In this document: positions 1 to 10,855 of the stretch, in pieces | Layout of the letters: each line of letters begins with the position of its first letter | Position numbering within the stretch: position 1 is the stretch's first letter | Source: Flammulina velutipes | Lineage: Eukaryota > Basidiomycota > Agaricomycetes > Agaricales > Physalacriaceae | Direction: 5' to 3' | Assembly (NCBI GenBank): GCA_011800155.1 | Contig: CM022372.1 | Location: forward strand, 992,001 to 1,056,000 | DNA length: 64,000 bases | Program-made: the position numbers and the translations under genes | Notes under the pieces: generated by a model | Seen by the model: the letters and a program-made list of their open reading frames with translations, nothing else | The model's database searches: none | What the model was told of the DNA's origin: nothing

Positions 1-23
1 CCCGTACAACGGATACCATCCGC

Positions 24-558
24 TCAGATCGATGTAAGAACGTATAAAACGGGCCATAGTGTACGGTTTGTAAATCCATCGCGCCGTATACTGTCGCACG
101 TAGCTGATGAGTGTGAGTTAGAATAAAGCGCGAATATGACCGTATCATACCGTTCTATTTCTATCGTAATGGGATCCCAGTCAGCTTCTTCAAACGTGTC
201 AATATTCCCCGAGGTCAACTGCAATACGAGCACTGTCCCAAACCATACACCGCCGTTGCCTGTCATGCTTGACAGTCGTTCGTTCTTAGCATTTTTTTGA
301 TCAGCTGGCGCCACATGTTGAACGAGACTATGCAAAATAGCGTAGTGTATGTTGCCTCCAGAACTCAAACGTGCGGAGGCGTCGATCCTATTGAAAGACG
401 ACAGGTACTGACTCTCGTAGACATCCTCGAGATACGCGCTGACGTCCTGGTTGAACAATTTAGGAGAGCAACGGGGTGATGTGAGAAGAACGATGATTGG
501 GTCCCAACTGTGCGCTTCGAACAACAAAGCTTTGACGGTGTTTCCCTCACCAGCAGTC
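24..558 (-). CDS. 3'-terminal exon of an unknown spliced gene
   Basis: An open frame of about 178 codons runs from a likely splice acceptor (TTTTTAG ending at 559) to a stop at 24. It has no ATG near its 5' end, so it is a last exon rather than a whole gene. A small possible upstream exon begins with ATG at 726 (starting MARDLVYIYS), only two bases after the stop of the neighbouring F-box gene, but I could not join the two in frame with a convincing donor. I recognise no domain. It sits at the head of an F-box/LRR array on the same strand but lacks the tail those genes share. It could be a decayed family member or an unrelated gene. Confidence 0.4.
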
Positions 559-728
559 TAAAAATAAACATTACTAATGTTAACGTGTCGATCCAGCGGA
601 TATAGGATGAGATATGATTACATTACCGCATTGCTTGGATATACATATCGCGTTGGTTAAGTTATCCATAATATAGATTGAGAGACCATTTTCATGCGAG
701 TATATATACACAAGGTCACGAGCCATTA

Positions 729-1975
729 CTAAAATAAGTCGACATGTAATACAATATCAGTGTCAACTGGATCGAACGTCATTTGACGTCTCGCGATCCA
801 ATCGAGCCAATAGCCCTCCTTACCCTCCCACCTTGGTTTACCGTCGATCACTAAATACATAGCATGGCGCCTGAATGAACGAAAGCGGTACAATGCACGG
901 CATAATTGAACCCAGGCATCGTGGTCATCTGGATTATCATATATGTGGATCTCCAAATAAAGTAAGCGCGTTGAAAGTCGACTGCGCCAGTTTTGGATCG
1001 TTGAAGCGATGCTCTTGGCTTGCAGCGGCGCTCCTTCAAATTCAATCGTTCGCAGTTCCCGCAAAGGAGGCACTTTGACCGTTACAACGTCCGTTTCGAA
1101 TACGCGGTCGGTATCGTCGACTGAGCTAACGCCTTCTATTTTGTCGGTTTTTTCGAAAGGTCCTGTTAAACATGATGAGCAATCGATCGAGCAATGCAAG
1201 AATACTAACGCTGGCCATACGAAATCAGAAGTTCCTGGACTACCGTCGTCGCCTCTAGCAACGCGCACACAAAATCTGACTGATCTGGTGCCACTTTGAT
1301 ATGGAGAACTGTCAGGGTCTGACAAGCGACGAGCAATACGTCGCGTATAGGTTTGAACGACAAGATAGTACGTCTCTTGCCATACGCCATCGCACATAAC
1401 ACGTCCAATCGGCTTGCGACCGGTAACGGTGACCAGAGTCCATTCGTCGAATCACCGACAATTACTGTTTGCTCGGTAAACGACAACGACTTCAATTTTC
1501 TATTGCATATCAGCACGTCGTGCAAGGCGGAACTGAATATTGCGCATCTAGAAAATTTCAACGTCTTCCTAGACGTTAACAAGCGCCATGGACCCCATGG
1601 GAAAGGCAAAGCACTTCCCTCGAAAGTTATTTGATGAAGTGATGCTCCCGTGTCGCAACGCCTTCCAAAGGCCTCCCAAAGATGAATGTCGTGAAGTCCA
1701 CGTATATGCACGAGTCGTACGTTATGTCGAATGAGTGAGTTTCGTTCGATTATGTTGCACCAGTCCGATACAGTCCTATGGGGTCCGGTTGAAGCGCACA
1801 CAACACGACTGAATAGTAAGCGTCGAGTAGCCACGTAGAACTTTGAGTTTATGAGCGAAGCGTTTTTGTAAGAGGCAGTGGTTGGGGGTAAGAACGATAC
1901 AATAATATCGCATGTTTCCAAAGCGAGAGTGGACAGCGAAGACACCGAGGTAATGTTACCAAAGTTGTCGTCCAT
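729..1975 (-). CDS. F-box/LRR-like protein, diverged member of a tandem array
   Basis: Two exons. Exon 1 starts at ATG 1975 and runs to a donor near the codons for ISYGQ; an intron of roughly 50 nt (GTTAGT...TTTAACAG) joins it to a second exon ending with the stop at 729. The product is about 390 residues. The N-terminus (residues about 10-55) has the spacing of a degenerate F-box, followed by irregular leucine-rich stretches such as LKSLSF and LTVLHIKV. Many basidiomycete F-box proteins have this layout and are thought to select substrates for SCF ubiquitin ligases. The F-box here is weak, so Skp1 binding is inferred. It is on the same strand as three relatives downstream in this window. Confidence 0.6.
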
Positions 1976-2076
1976 CTTGAACGCGTCAATTAGTACACAC
2001 CTAGAACATATGTAAACAGATACATACCTTCGCTACTTACTGGCTATGATCAGAGCGGTCGTAGCCAATCGCCTTA

Positions 2077-2127
2077 GAGGTTACCGATAGAGGGAGTTTA
2101 CCAATAGAGGGAGGTTACCGATACAGT
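2077..2127. repeat. Three 17-bp tandem repeats
   Basis: Three adjacent 17-bp units read gaggttaccgatagagg, gagtttaccaatagagg and gaggttaccgatacagt. They lie in the promoter-side spacer upstream of the F-box gene that starts at 1975. They may be a replication-slippage product or a cluster of protein-binding sites; nothing else marks a function. Confidence 0.75.
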
Positions 2128-2212
2128 GTGGACACGGTTGGCTCACGTTGAAAATGTGATGTACATATTTATGGTCAAGTCGGTGCATTATGTAATACAA
2201 ATTTCAAAGGGG

Positions 2213-3627
2213 CTAATCAGATGACGGTGACTCAACTCGGAACTTCCACAAAGAGTCATCCACACACCGCCGCCACACCGCGAGAAATTGAAGACGTACC
2301 TCAATCAACTCCGTTTCGATTGGTAAATGACTCAAGTATAATTGGAAATGATCTCGGACAGCCTTTGTTTTTTTCGGTCCCGGACCAACAGGGTACATGT
2401 GCAGTACTCTCAGGTGGTGCAGAACGGTCATGTCTTGCTGAAAGAATGATACAATATCAGACTGTTCGTTGTTAGTCTTGCATTTAATATAAATTGTAAG
2501 TAACACACCTTATTTGGCTTATCAGTTGAGAAGTAGTTCAACCTTAAGTCCTCGACGCGTGGAAATCGGTTGACAGCTAATTTGAGAACTGCAGGTTTCC
2601 ACCTGATCACCGTAATTTCGAATGATTGTAGATCCGGCATATAGGGCACGTTCCGTTCAATGGAACCTATGTCCACGATAGTGTCGATGACAACGTGGCG
2701 TAAAGTTTGACAGCACTGTTCCAAAATGCCGGCGTGAAATTGTCCGCAATAGGTAGAAAGTGAACGAAATCCGAAGCGAATGCAGGTGGCGGCAAATAAT
2801 GACAAGTTGACGAAATGTAGCGTTTTCACGGTGCCCGCGAAACGGTTCGTCCAGGATGCAACTCGTATTGCGTCTATGTCCGTGACGTATTTCACGCCCT
2901 CGAGCTCCAGAGTCGTTATGGACAGAACCGCTTGCGGTATATCCAGACTGGTTAGACGTCTAATTGTAATGTCATCAACTGACAATCGGAGAATAGACAA
3001 GTTGCAGGCATCCACCAGGAAGAGAAACCCGACGTCAGTTGAAATCGTGTCTGACGATTTTGCTGGTGGGCCACGGGACTCTATCACGTCCAATTCGGCG
3101 ATCCGTAGTTTCCGAAAACGATCGGCCAATGCATTAGAGCATCCAGGGAGCTCGCAGTTCCAGAAGGCCAAGACATGAAGTGAAGGCAAAGAGCAAATAG
3201 TGTCGTATAAATCGAACGATGCGTCAAATGAACATCCGACGAATCGTAGTACGGTTAAATTGATGAACAAGCCCAGTTTTACCAGAACAACAGTCGAGGT
3301 AGATGGAGTGGACTGAGCCACAGCGATACTTTTTGGAAGCGCCGTTATTGTATGGTTGTCCGGTGATACATTCCACAATAAAGAAGATATTGTGGAACAG
3401 TGGGTTACGTTCCACGCAGTGCATCGAAGTAGTACGCGCTGTACATACAAACAGGCCCGTCGAGAAGTACGAATCAGATTGTAGATGTCTGGTACGGCCA
3501 GCATAGACGCGATAAGACACCATATTTCGAGTGGCAAGCGGATAAAGTGTGAACAAGATGTTTGTCTCCGCTGCACGCGTGAACGTTGCTCTGCCACTTG
3601 AGAGTCGTTCACATCGAAGTCGCGCAT
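2213..3627 (-). CDS. F-box/LRR protein
   Basis: ATG at 3627, stop at 2213. One clear intron (donor AATAAG|GTGTGT, acceptor CTTTCAG|CAAGAC near 2440) joins a long first exon to a short C-terminal exon. The F-box is at about residues 27-60: FIRLPLEIWCLIASML followed by VPDIYNLIRTSR. After it come leucine-rich segments (LTVLRFVGC, LHVLAFWNCEL, LSILRLS, LQSFEITV) that look like irregular LRRs. The product is about 450 residues. It is the best-preserved F-box of the array and shares its C-terminal pattern (a leucine/valine strand, then a Trp-Arg-Arg motif) with the gene ending at 6633, which supports common descent. Confidence 0.72.
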
Positions 3628-3887
3628 CCAATAAGTAGGACAAGGTCGACAACCTGTCGATGCCCGTGGCTTATATATATCTCCAGTCTCTCTGCAATTG
3701 ATATAATGGTTAGTTCAATAATGATCGTACTAAACAACTTACCGGTAGATAAGCATACCACATTTTTCATGGTGACGAAGAACGTAATGCATGAGAATGC
3801 ATGGTTCGCGTACAGCTTTATATAGTAGTGTTACACGTGATTAAATATTTATCCGAAAAGGTACGAGAAACGGTGCGAATCAACACG

Positions 3888-3931
3888 TTGATCGTGTCGC
3901 TGTCGATCCTTGATCGTGTCGCTGTCGATCC
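3888..3931. repeat. 22-bp perfect tandem duplication
   Basis: The 22-bp unit ttgatcgtgtcgctgtcgat+cc occurs twice in direct succession (3888-3909 and 3910-3931), followed by a partly palindromic aaacgatcgtcgttc. It lies between two F-box-like genes and has no coding potential. Confidence 0.85.
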
Positions 3932-3994
3932 TTAAACGATCGTCGTTCCTGATCTACGTTTTACGGAAATGTTACCAAGAAAGTAAGCTCGTTC

Positions 3995-5239
3995 TTATTT
4001 AAAATTCAGATACATTTTCTCCATTCTAGAACCTGATCTAGAAGTCACAGTCCATGCTTCTACCTCGAACCGACTTGATTCGGAACGGATCGTCCTATAA
4101 ACTGAATCCCGAATGAAAGTCAAGTAAGACCGTGAACTTTGAGAGTGGGTCAGTACACAATAATCTGTCTGAACAAACGACTCACGTTCCGTATGGTGAT
4201 TTTGATCGCAATATGAAGCATACAGATACATACTGAAGGTGTTGCCCCCCTTTCAGTAGTTCGTGAAGTGCAACCCAGTGAGTACGTTCGAAGCATGAAG
4301 CATACACACGAATGTGAAGGGTCTCTATAAACGGAGAGCTCAAAGCCCACGATATGATGTTGTTGCGCTGCTTAGAAAAATCATTTGGGAAGCAGTTGAC
4401 TTTAATCGATCTCAGCAATGCCATATCAACCAGGGATACACTGTCGAAAGGGAGAGGCTTTCTAGCTGTGACATGCGTGAGACGAAATGACCTAAAGCGT
4501 ACAACGCGAACGTACTGGATTGAATGAGAGACAGACACGTGAGCGTCTTTTTGAAATCGATTATAGTCCGAAGTCCCAATTCGGATTGGGCGGCAATGGA
4601 GAAGTGTTCGATGGGTGATCGTAAAACTACATCGTTGAGCCAAAGAAGTGATATGGCTTCGTCGACATGGTTCAACGGCAAGAACGAGCACCTAATGAGA
4701 GTGTTTGAAACGTTTCCCTGGTAGATGCGAGAGGGAACGAATTCGGTTGCAAAAATGACGAGGTTGTGCATATGAACGGCGTAACGCGTTACGACATTTA
4801 TGCTCTCGCCCGACGTAGTGCAATTCATCAAACGCACGTCGCCTACGTTTCGGACCAGTCCGTCGAGCACGCCGACTCGTAGGGTCGTGGTGTTTATCGA
4901 GTCGAGTCGCAGCATTAGATGTGAAGGATGATGCAGTTGACCCAACATGTCAAAAAGTATGACGACGGTGTCGAACTCGGCCTCATTGTCCACGTTCGTT
5001 ATGTCGACTTCGTAGATGTACGACACAAGTTTTGCGTGAGTAGGTATGCCGAAGAACGAAGAAGGGGGTTTTGTAGACGACAGGCTCAAACGATTCCACA
5101 TACGGTGGCGACAAATCGGCAGGAACACGGAATTAACCGTGGACAAAAGGATAGCGTCAGCCAGAGTCCAGATAAACTGTGTAGCTACCTCTTCAAGAAC
5201 GAAAAAGGGTAGATAAGGGTCTAGAGCGTTTGAATGCAT
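3995..5239 (-). CDS. F-box/LRR-like protein, C-terminus uncertain
   Basis: ATG at 5239. The first exon reads through a degenerate F-box-like start (residues about 8-55, LPFFVLEEVATQFIWTLADA) into leucine-rich sequence. A 50-nt intron (donor TCCA|GTACGT, acceptor GTCACAG|CTAG, near 4450) keeps the frame and leads into SLVDMALLRSIKV. After about residue 330 the ending is ambiguous: the exon can stop at 4182, or a third exon can run to 3995. The overall plan matches the genes at 729-1975, 2213-3627 and 6633-8060 on the same strand, so it is probably a fast-evolving paralog. Base composition resembles the rest of the array. Confidence 0.55.
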
Positions 5240-6632
5240 AATGATGCAAGTAAAGGTTGAGAGGTGTGGGATGACTCAAATTGCGCTACCATGCTATGGC
5301 TGCCTACGTATTTATATGATTTTTGGAAATGCCGCGCCATTCGACACAAGTAACTATATACGACAATTATTTTCGTATGACGGCAACTGACCTCTCGTCA
5401 AAAATAAAATTGCGCCACATCGACTAACGTTTCGGTATAGTACTGATATGGTCGTGTTTAGTATCGTCACGGGAGCATGCCGAATATTCAAATATTCAAT
5501 GTTACAGTGCTTCGGGTCATGACATGGGACCTAAACCACAAGTAAGACCTCACTGAAACGCGACGAACCAAAAAGATGGATAACATTACGATCAATCCGT
5601 CGTTACACCACGTGTCACGAAAATAAAGTGATCGAACCACGAAAAGTCATATGATTTGTATTACGCCACACTAATAACATCGGTCGTCGTCCGTGTTTCC
5701 GGATAGACGATGTAAAGTTCTACATGTGATCATACATGTCTCGGATCACATTATACTATTGTGTCAAGTTACGAATCTCAAGACCAGCGCCACATTAACG
5801 AAAGTTTTGGATCCATTGTCGACATGTCTGAAAACGACACATTTTCCATTTCAAACTTTTATAAATCGGGGGATAGATGTAATATACTATAGCAGCTCTT
5901 TTACACCGCCTGACCATATTATCAACCAGTGACGATATAATTGCGATGTGAGTCAATGCGCGTACGGGGAACGAGGGCCGACGTGTGGACGGGTGACGAT
6001 ACAATTGCGACGTGAGTCAATACGCGTATGATCGTTATCAGTACGAGTCAATGCATGTATGATCACAAGGAGTTATGACGCATGTATCGAACAGTCTACA
6101 AAGGGGGTTTTTAACACGTCGATACCAATCAAATGACTACTAATTCAATTGTAAGTCGACATGTGCATGCGCCACATGAACAGATTATTGTAACGATCAT
6201 CGACACATGCAAAACATTGTCATTAATTTACACATTAGCTCTATAAATAGTTGATAAACTGACGGATAGACCCAATAGAGTAGAACAGCTGTTTCTACAA
6301 TAACGACCATGTTACATTCAGTGACGACACGATCACGACATGTGCCGATTCTAATTCAATCCATTCATAGGTATGACGCACACACGAAATTGTATACGAA
6401 ATGTATTATGCGCGTTGTTTGCGGAAGGTTTAATTGACAGGCACATCTCGGATTAACTCGATACAGTTAGACGCGAAACCGATTTTCAAAGACCATTTTC
6501 GTACAGTAATATACACGCGTGATTGGGATAATACGGACAATAATAGGATTCTGTAATGTACAAGCAGTCATAAGGTCAAGAGGACACAAAACGTACCAGT
6601 TCATATTGCTAAAAGTACATACGTAGTTTCAT
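5240..6632. other. AT-rich spacer with a dispersed direct repeat
   Basis: No convincing gene. A 34-bp segment (gacgatataattgcgatgtg..., 5931-5965) recurs with three changes at 5995-6028, and a shorter piece (gagtcaatgc) recurs again near 6046. Short open frames here have no recognisable product. It separates two F-box-like genes. Confidence 0.6.
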
Positions 6633-8060
6633 TCACCAAGATGGCTTCTCGACATGCATGACCCATTCATCGTCAGATGGATCGCGCTTCCAAACAGCGT
6701 TTAGCTGCAAACACACCTCCAGCAGTGACCCAATTTTCTTCATTCTGGTAAACCCGTCCGTCAGGTACAACGTTAACGCCCGGTCCTTGTTGGTGGTGTA
6801 TAGATGTAACACCCGCAGGTTGGGAAGTCTAGGCAAGAAACGGAACGGAAATGCGCTCAGAAATTCCTACTGCAACGTCAATATCATGCAATAGGTTAAG
6901 GATGAACGAACCTGTGTAGGAGGATCACCTCCAACGTACGATATCCTGAGTTCCTCCACTCCGGGAAATGTCTGAACAGCGCAGTGCATCATTTCGACGT
7001 CCCAGCACGACAGAACGAATCGCGCGTTTTGAAGCAAAGGTAGAAACAACGGCATATGACGTGCCAGATGATCCGGGAAAATGATGCCAGAGAAAACAAT
7101 ACCAGTAAGATGCGCGGCGACATTGAGGGACTTCAACGACTGAATGTCGCCGTGATATGTTCTGAGGTTGGGAAGAGGAGGATGGAAAGGGACGGCGGGT
7201 AGGACTGTCCACGGTAACACCCGGAAATGTTCCAGGGAGTTGAAATTGCTGAGAAAGCGTGCTGTAGACTGCCTGAACTCGTCAAGGATTGCGATGAAAG
7301 GTAGACGTAGCACGGACGCTATCTCGAGCATCCGTACGTTGTTGAGTGAATGCGGGACGGCCTTTAAAATGTTGTTTAGTACATGGCGAGAAGTATAGAC
7401 GTTCCAATCCAGACGAAGAACATTGAGACGGGGTGCCGTGATGAGATTCAAGGCACCAAGTCGGTTGTGGGACGGTAAAGAGGACGTTGGCCACGTCAGA
7501 TCGAGGAGGTCAAGCTCCTGTATAGGAAGGGTGGAGAAGCGTGCAATGTCGGAATTGGAACACGTCGGCATGGCGCAATCGTAAAACGATAGATATGTCA
7601 AGTGTTCGAAAGATTGAATGGCGTCGAATACGATGGAGTTCTCAACAAAAGAAAAATGAGCAAATTGGAAAGTGCGAAGATTGACGAACTCTCGAAATCG
7701 AGGTGCAACAAGTAGAAGCGTGTCGACTATTTTGTGTCTCGACTGGATGGACAGTACGCGTACCGCGTGACTTTTTGTGGTATCGTTATATCTGTCCGAA
7801 CTAGCGTCAAGAACAGATCGACGATTCACGTTCCATCTCTGTGCGCGAAGTAGAGGAAGGATGGTGACGGAGTAGAAGAGCTTGCTCGTGCATGACAACT
7901 GATGAAGATCAAAAGCGTCCAAATAAGAGCAAACCTCGGACCACATCTCCGTGGGGAACGATGGCGTTCGACAAGGTGCGTTTCGCAATAGAACACGACG
8001 AACGTCGTGGACGAGGTGTTTGCTGAGAAGTAAAGCAGAAATAGGAATGTTCATGTGCAT
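6633..8060 (-). CDS. F-box/LRR protein
   Basis: ATG at 8060, stop at 6633, with one intron near 6850-6910 (donor CCTACACAG|GTTCGT). An F-box-like segment at residues about 30-75 (SFPTEMWSEVCSYLDAFDLH) is followed by leucine-rich strands: LTYLSFYDC, IQELDLLDL, LNVLRLDW, LRTYHGD, VEELRISYV. The product is about 450 residues. The C-terminal exon ends with a Val-Trp-Lys-Arg segment and a Trp-Val-Met-His-Val strand, matching the paralog ending at 2213. It is probably a substrate receptor for SCF ubiquitin ligase by family analogy; the substrate cannot be guessed. Confidence 0.7.
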
Positions 8061-8291
8061 GTCGTCCCACTCATTACGGATACTACATGTATCGGTCAGC
8101 GCGGTTTAAACGAATGTTCATCTTAACTCACGGCAAGAACGAAGGCATACGCAGTTGCATACTTGTGTGATAGGTAACGGGCGACAATTCAGAGGAGACA
8201 ACAGATCGCTTAAATAGTATAGGCATCTCAATAGTCACGCCACCTAATAACGAGATACAATTACATTGCACGAATTTCAAGAGAACATTTG

Positions 8292-9053
8292 TCAGAAGAA
8301 TAGATCAAAATATAGGAAGTTTCCTGCGTCATCCACCGGTCGATCTAATACAGTTTGTCCTTCTCTGTCCCGAAAAATGAGACCGTCAGATATGGTTCGT
8401 AAGACGGGGCAAAATGTGGGACGAGTTTCGATTGCTCGACGGCAAGTCGGGCACTCATACATGCGTACCTGTTCGTCCGTATATTCAAGCTCGTCAACAT
8501 ATTCCATGTCGTTGGCAGAGCTCAAAAGAACATCAGAACGAGGGAGCAAGGCCATAAGAGGTTGGGGGTTGAAATCATCATCCGCTCGTCGCTCGTCTGC
8601 AAACTTGAAGAGATTTAGGAGGCAATACTCGCAGAAGACATGACCGCATGGCGATAGGCTTCATTGATGTCAGAACGATACCGTCAATACATAGTTTGAC
8701 TTACACGCATGGTCTGTCAACCGTATCGGTGCATATGGCACACAACGTCTCTTGGTACAGGAATTCCATGTCCTTGGAGGCGAATACGTTAGTAGTATCA
8801 CGAAATAGAGCAAAACACGCTTACCTCCTCAACGTGTCCCTCGATGTTAACGATCAATCTTCCCAACTGCTTGTTCTCCACTCGCAAACTGATCAATCGA
8901 TTCTTAATGCGGTGTATAGTCTGACGAAGTGTAGTTATCGACAACGAGACAAATGTAAATGCATACCTTAACTAGAATAGCGTTCTCTTGAACGAGCAAA
9001 CTGTCATTTCTTGCGGAGGTTCTGGTGCGACCGCCAGGAGGGTCTGCAGGCAT
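8292..9053 (-). CDS. RING-finger (C3HC4) protein, putative E3 ubiquitin ligase
   Basis: Four exons give about 204 residues. Exon 1 (8967-9053) starts MPADPPGGRTRTS; exon 2 encodes a 32-residue heptad-like segment (RLISLRVENKQLGRLIV) likely to form a coiled coil; exons 3-4 encode the RING. The zinc ligands are in order: CAIC, then SPCGHVFCEYC, then CPTC, which fits C3HC4. The exon 3/4 junction falls inside the ring (GCGT|GTAAGT...GAAG|CC) and splicing restores PCV-LSPCGH. The C-terminal 55 residues are unassigned. A RING beside a set of F-box genes suggests ubiquitin-related roles, but the proximity may be chance. Confidence 0.78.
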
Positions 9054-10234
9054 CGTCGAATATTACGAACCCAATCAGATTAACAGGTGGACATTATATA
9101 ATAAACTGAACTTCATACTCAATACCCATGATCTGCACATAATATATTAAACACGCACGCTACATTCAAATTTTATACAAGACATACGCTGGTCAACTTG
9201 AAATAAACGAGTTGCGCCTGGACCGTGGGAAACCCAACGTAGTTGTTCGCGGATGGCCATTGATCCAACGGGATGACGCACAATTGCAGAATCTATGCGA
9301 TAATCCCCTGTGTACCTTTTCAACATTGTATCATGCGGTCTTCGTAGACCGTGCGGGTACTCTTTTTTTAAGTCACGGTCTCATTACACACATAAAAAGG
9401 TCACCTCGTGATAATCGACGACTTGCATCGGATCACATAAATGACGACGTCGTACGGACTCGTGCAGCGACGATAATGGGTAAACGTGGCAATGCGGTTG
9501 AGATCGCAGCCTATTTTTTTAAACATTACACAGAGCTCCTATAACCCAATTGCAATGGAGAACGCGACAAATCTGACCATAGGGGGAGCGTTCTCGAGAC
9601 CGTGATTATGAAATTCCAAAGGACGGTAATCCGACAATATACGATACAGGGTACTGTATTAATACGCAAGGGTACGTGGCGCAATGACACTGATATGTCC
9701 GAAACAGGAAAGGGTAGAAAACCCGGCTATTTGCGGCCTTCAACGAGTAGAGTTGGTACGCTGCACGTCGAGTTCAATGCAACGTTTTGGCGTGATATTA
9801 TTTATTTGTAGACAACTGGAAAAACGACATAACGAACACACTTTATCTGACCCTTACTAAACGTATCACGTAGTTCAATTCCATGTGGAACTGTCAGTAC
9901 TCGACGAGGAGGTACAACACAATTATTGCTCGATAAATACTAGGGTGGCAATTGAACAGGACATTCAACTAATTGCGACACCGTCTGATTATATCGTTCA
10001 ACATTTAAATCGTTTGTAGAACATGGTAACAGTCAAGGGGCAGGTGTAACCGTTGGACGTATGGAAAAACCGCGGGAAACCCCGAAAACGTGGGAAGATG
10101 ACAAATATCCAACGAAGTCGTTTGATTTTTTTTTTTTCCCTTCCTTTCTTTAACACGTCTCTCCGACTCATATTTTCAGTCAGTCAACGATACACACGCA
10201 CTGTACTAAGGTAAGCATTAACAGTATATTGATA
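9054..10234. other. AT-rich spacer, no supported gene
   Basis: Two short plus-strand open frames (9212-9544, 9602-9811) have no recognisable domain, no clear ATG context and no splice continuation. A T-rich/C-rich tract lies at about 10127-10150. The spacer separates the RING gene from the transposon-related island. Confidence 0.5.
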
Positions 10235-10243
10235 TCTATTACT
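10235..10243 (+). other. Candidate Helitron 5' terminus (A|TCTATTACT)
   Basis: Helitrons begin with TC and insert between A and T. At 10234/10235 an A is followed by TCTATTACT, similar to 5' ends of some Helitrons, and the matching 3' candidate at 24143 is followed by T. Short motifs like this occur by chance, so it is only a hypothesis to test against other copies. Confidence 0.2.
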
Positions 10244-10460
10244 GTGATTGTCAATGTTTTGTAACACATTCCGAACGTGATTTTTTTTTTATGTTACGCA
10301 CGTCTTAAATATGAGGTCCGCTATTGAAGACATGCGACACATAACGTTCTACAATTCTGAACATATATAGTTCACTTTGCTGACGTTTACATATCGTAGA
10401 ATACACCACAAAACAAGGCAAGTACTCGACACCGACAAGCTTCCACATACGTATATATAT

Positions 10461-10550
10461 CCTGGACGTTACCGTAAGACTGCTGCGGGCGTCCAGGTAA
10501 CGACGCGCATTATCGTGCAACAACGGTAAGACTGCTGCCGATGCACGATA
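10461..10550. repeat. Paired stem-loops, copy 1 (shared loop GTAAGACTGCTGC)
   Basis: Hairpin 1 (10461-10497) has stem cctggacg/cgtccagg; hairpin 2 (10511-10550) has stem tatcgtgca/tgcacgata. Both carry the same loop core gtaagactgctgc, closed by an inner three-base stem that is CCG/CGG in the first and CGG/CCG in the second. Different stems with preserved pairing around one constant loop indicate selection on structure, in RNA or in single-stranded DNA. It lies 306-395 bp upstream of the dioxygenase start codon. Confidence 0.8.
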
Positions 10551-10690
10551 GTACAAGTCCGCTTCATCGCGATACGTCGACACGCACAGTTCGTGAGACC
10601 ATGACTGAAGTGTCGTAGATTTACACCGCGACGGCACGCTGAGAAGGTACGCCTTTCAATTTTATTTTCCCGTATGTATATCCCATCTGT

Positions 10691-10780
10691 CCTGGACGCC
10701 ATCGTAAGACTGCTGCGAACGTCCGGTCATAGACGTGCACCCTCACGCAGTAACGGTAAGATTGCTGCCGATGCGTGAGG
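10691..10780. repeat. Paired stem-loops, copy 2 (shared loop GTAAGAYTGCTGC)
   Basis: Hairpin 3 (10692-10726) has stem ctggacg/cgtccgg with one G-T pair and inner stem TCG/CGA; hairpin 4 (10741-10780) has stem cctcacgca/tgcgtgagg and inner stem CGG/CCG. Order, spacing and loop match copy 1 about 230 bp upstream, so the pair is a tandem unit. Compensating changes between copies keep every stem. It ends 76 bp before the ATG of the dioxygenase gene, so it may lie in its promoter or 5' leader, or may be a transposon structural element. Confidence 0.8.
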
Positions 10781-10855
10781 TTACACGTCTTCACGTCGTC
10801 TTTTCTTGCGTTGTACCTTTTACCTTGCAGTACAATGTTGACCTCCTTCAATTAG

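Noticed and set aside
9212..9811. Two plus-strand open frames in the spacer before the island.
   Set aside because: There is no ATG in good context, no recognisable product and no continuing exon.
10461..10780. CRISPR-like array because of regularly spaced repeats.
   Set aside because: Only four units, the repeats are hairpins with variable stems, and the host is eukaryotic.
10469..10851. Minus-strand frames across the stem-loops with a repeated HRQQSYR peptide.
   Set aside because: The peptide repeat simply reflects the repeated loop DNA; stems covary in ways that do not preserve codons.
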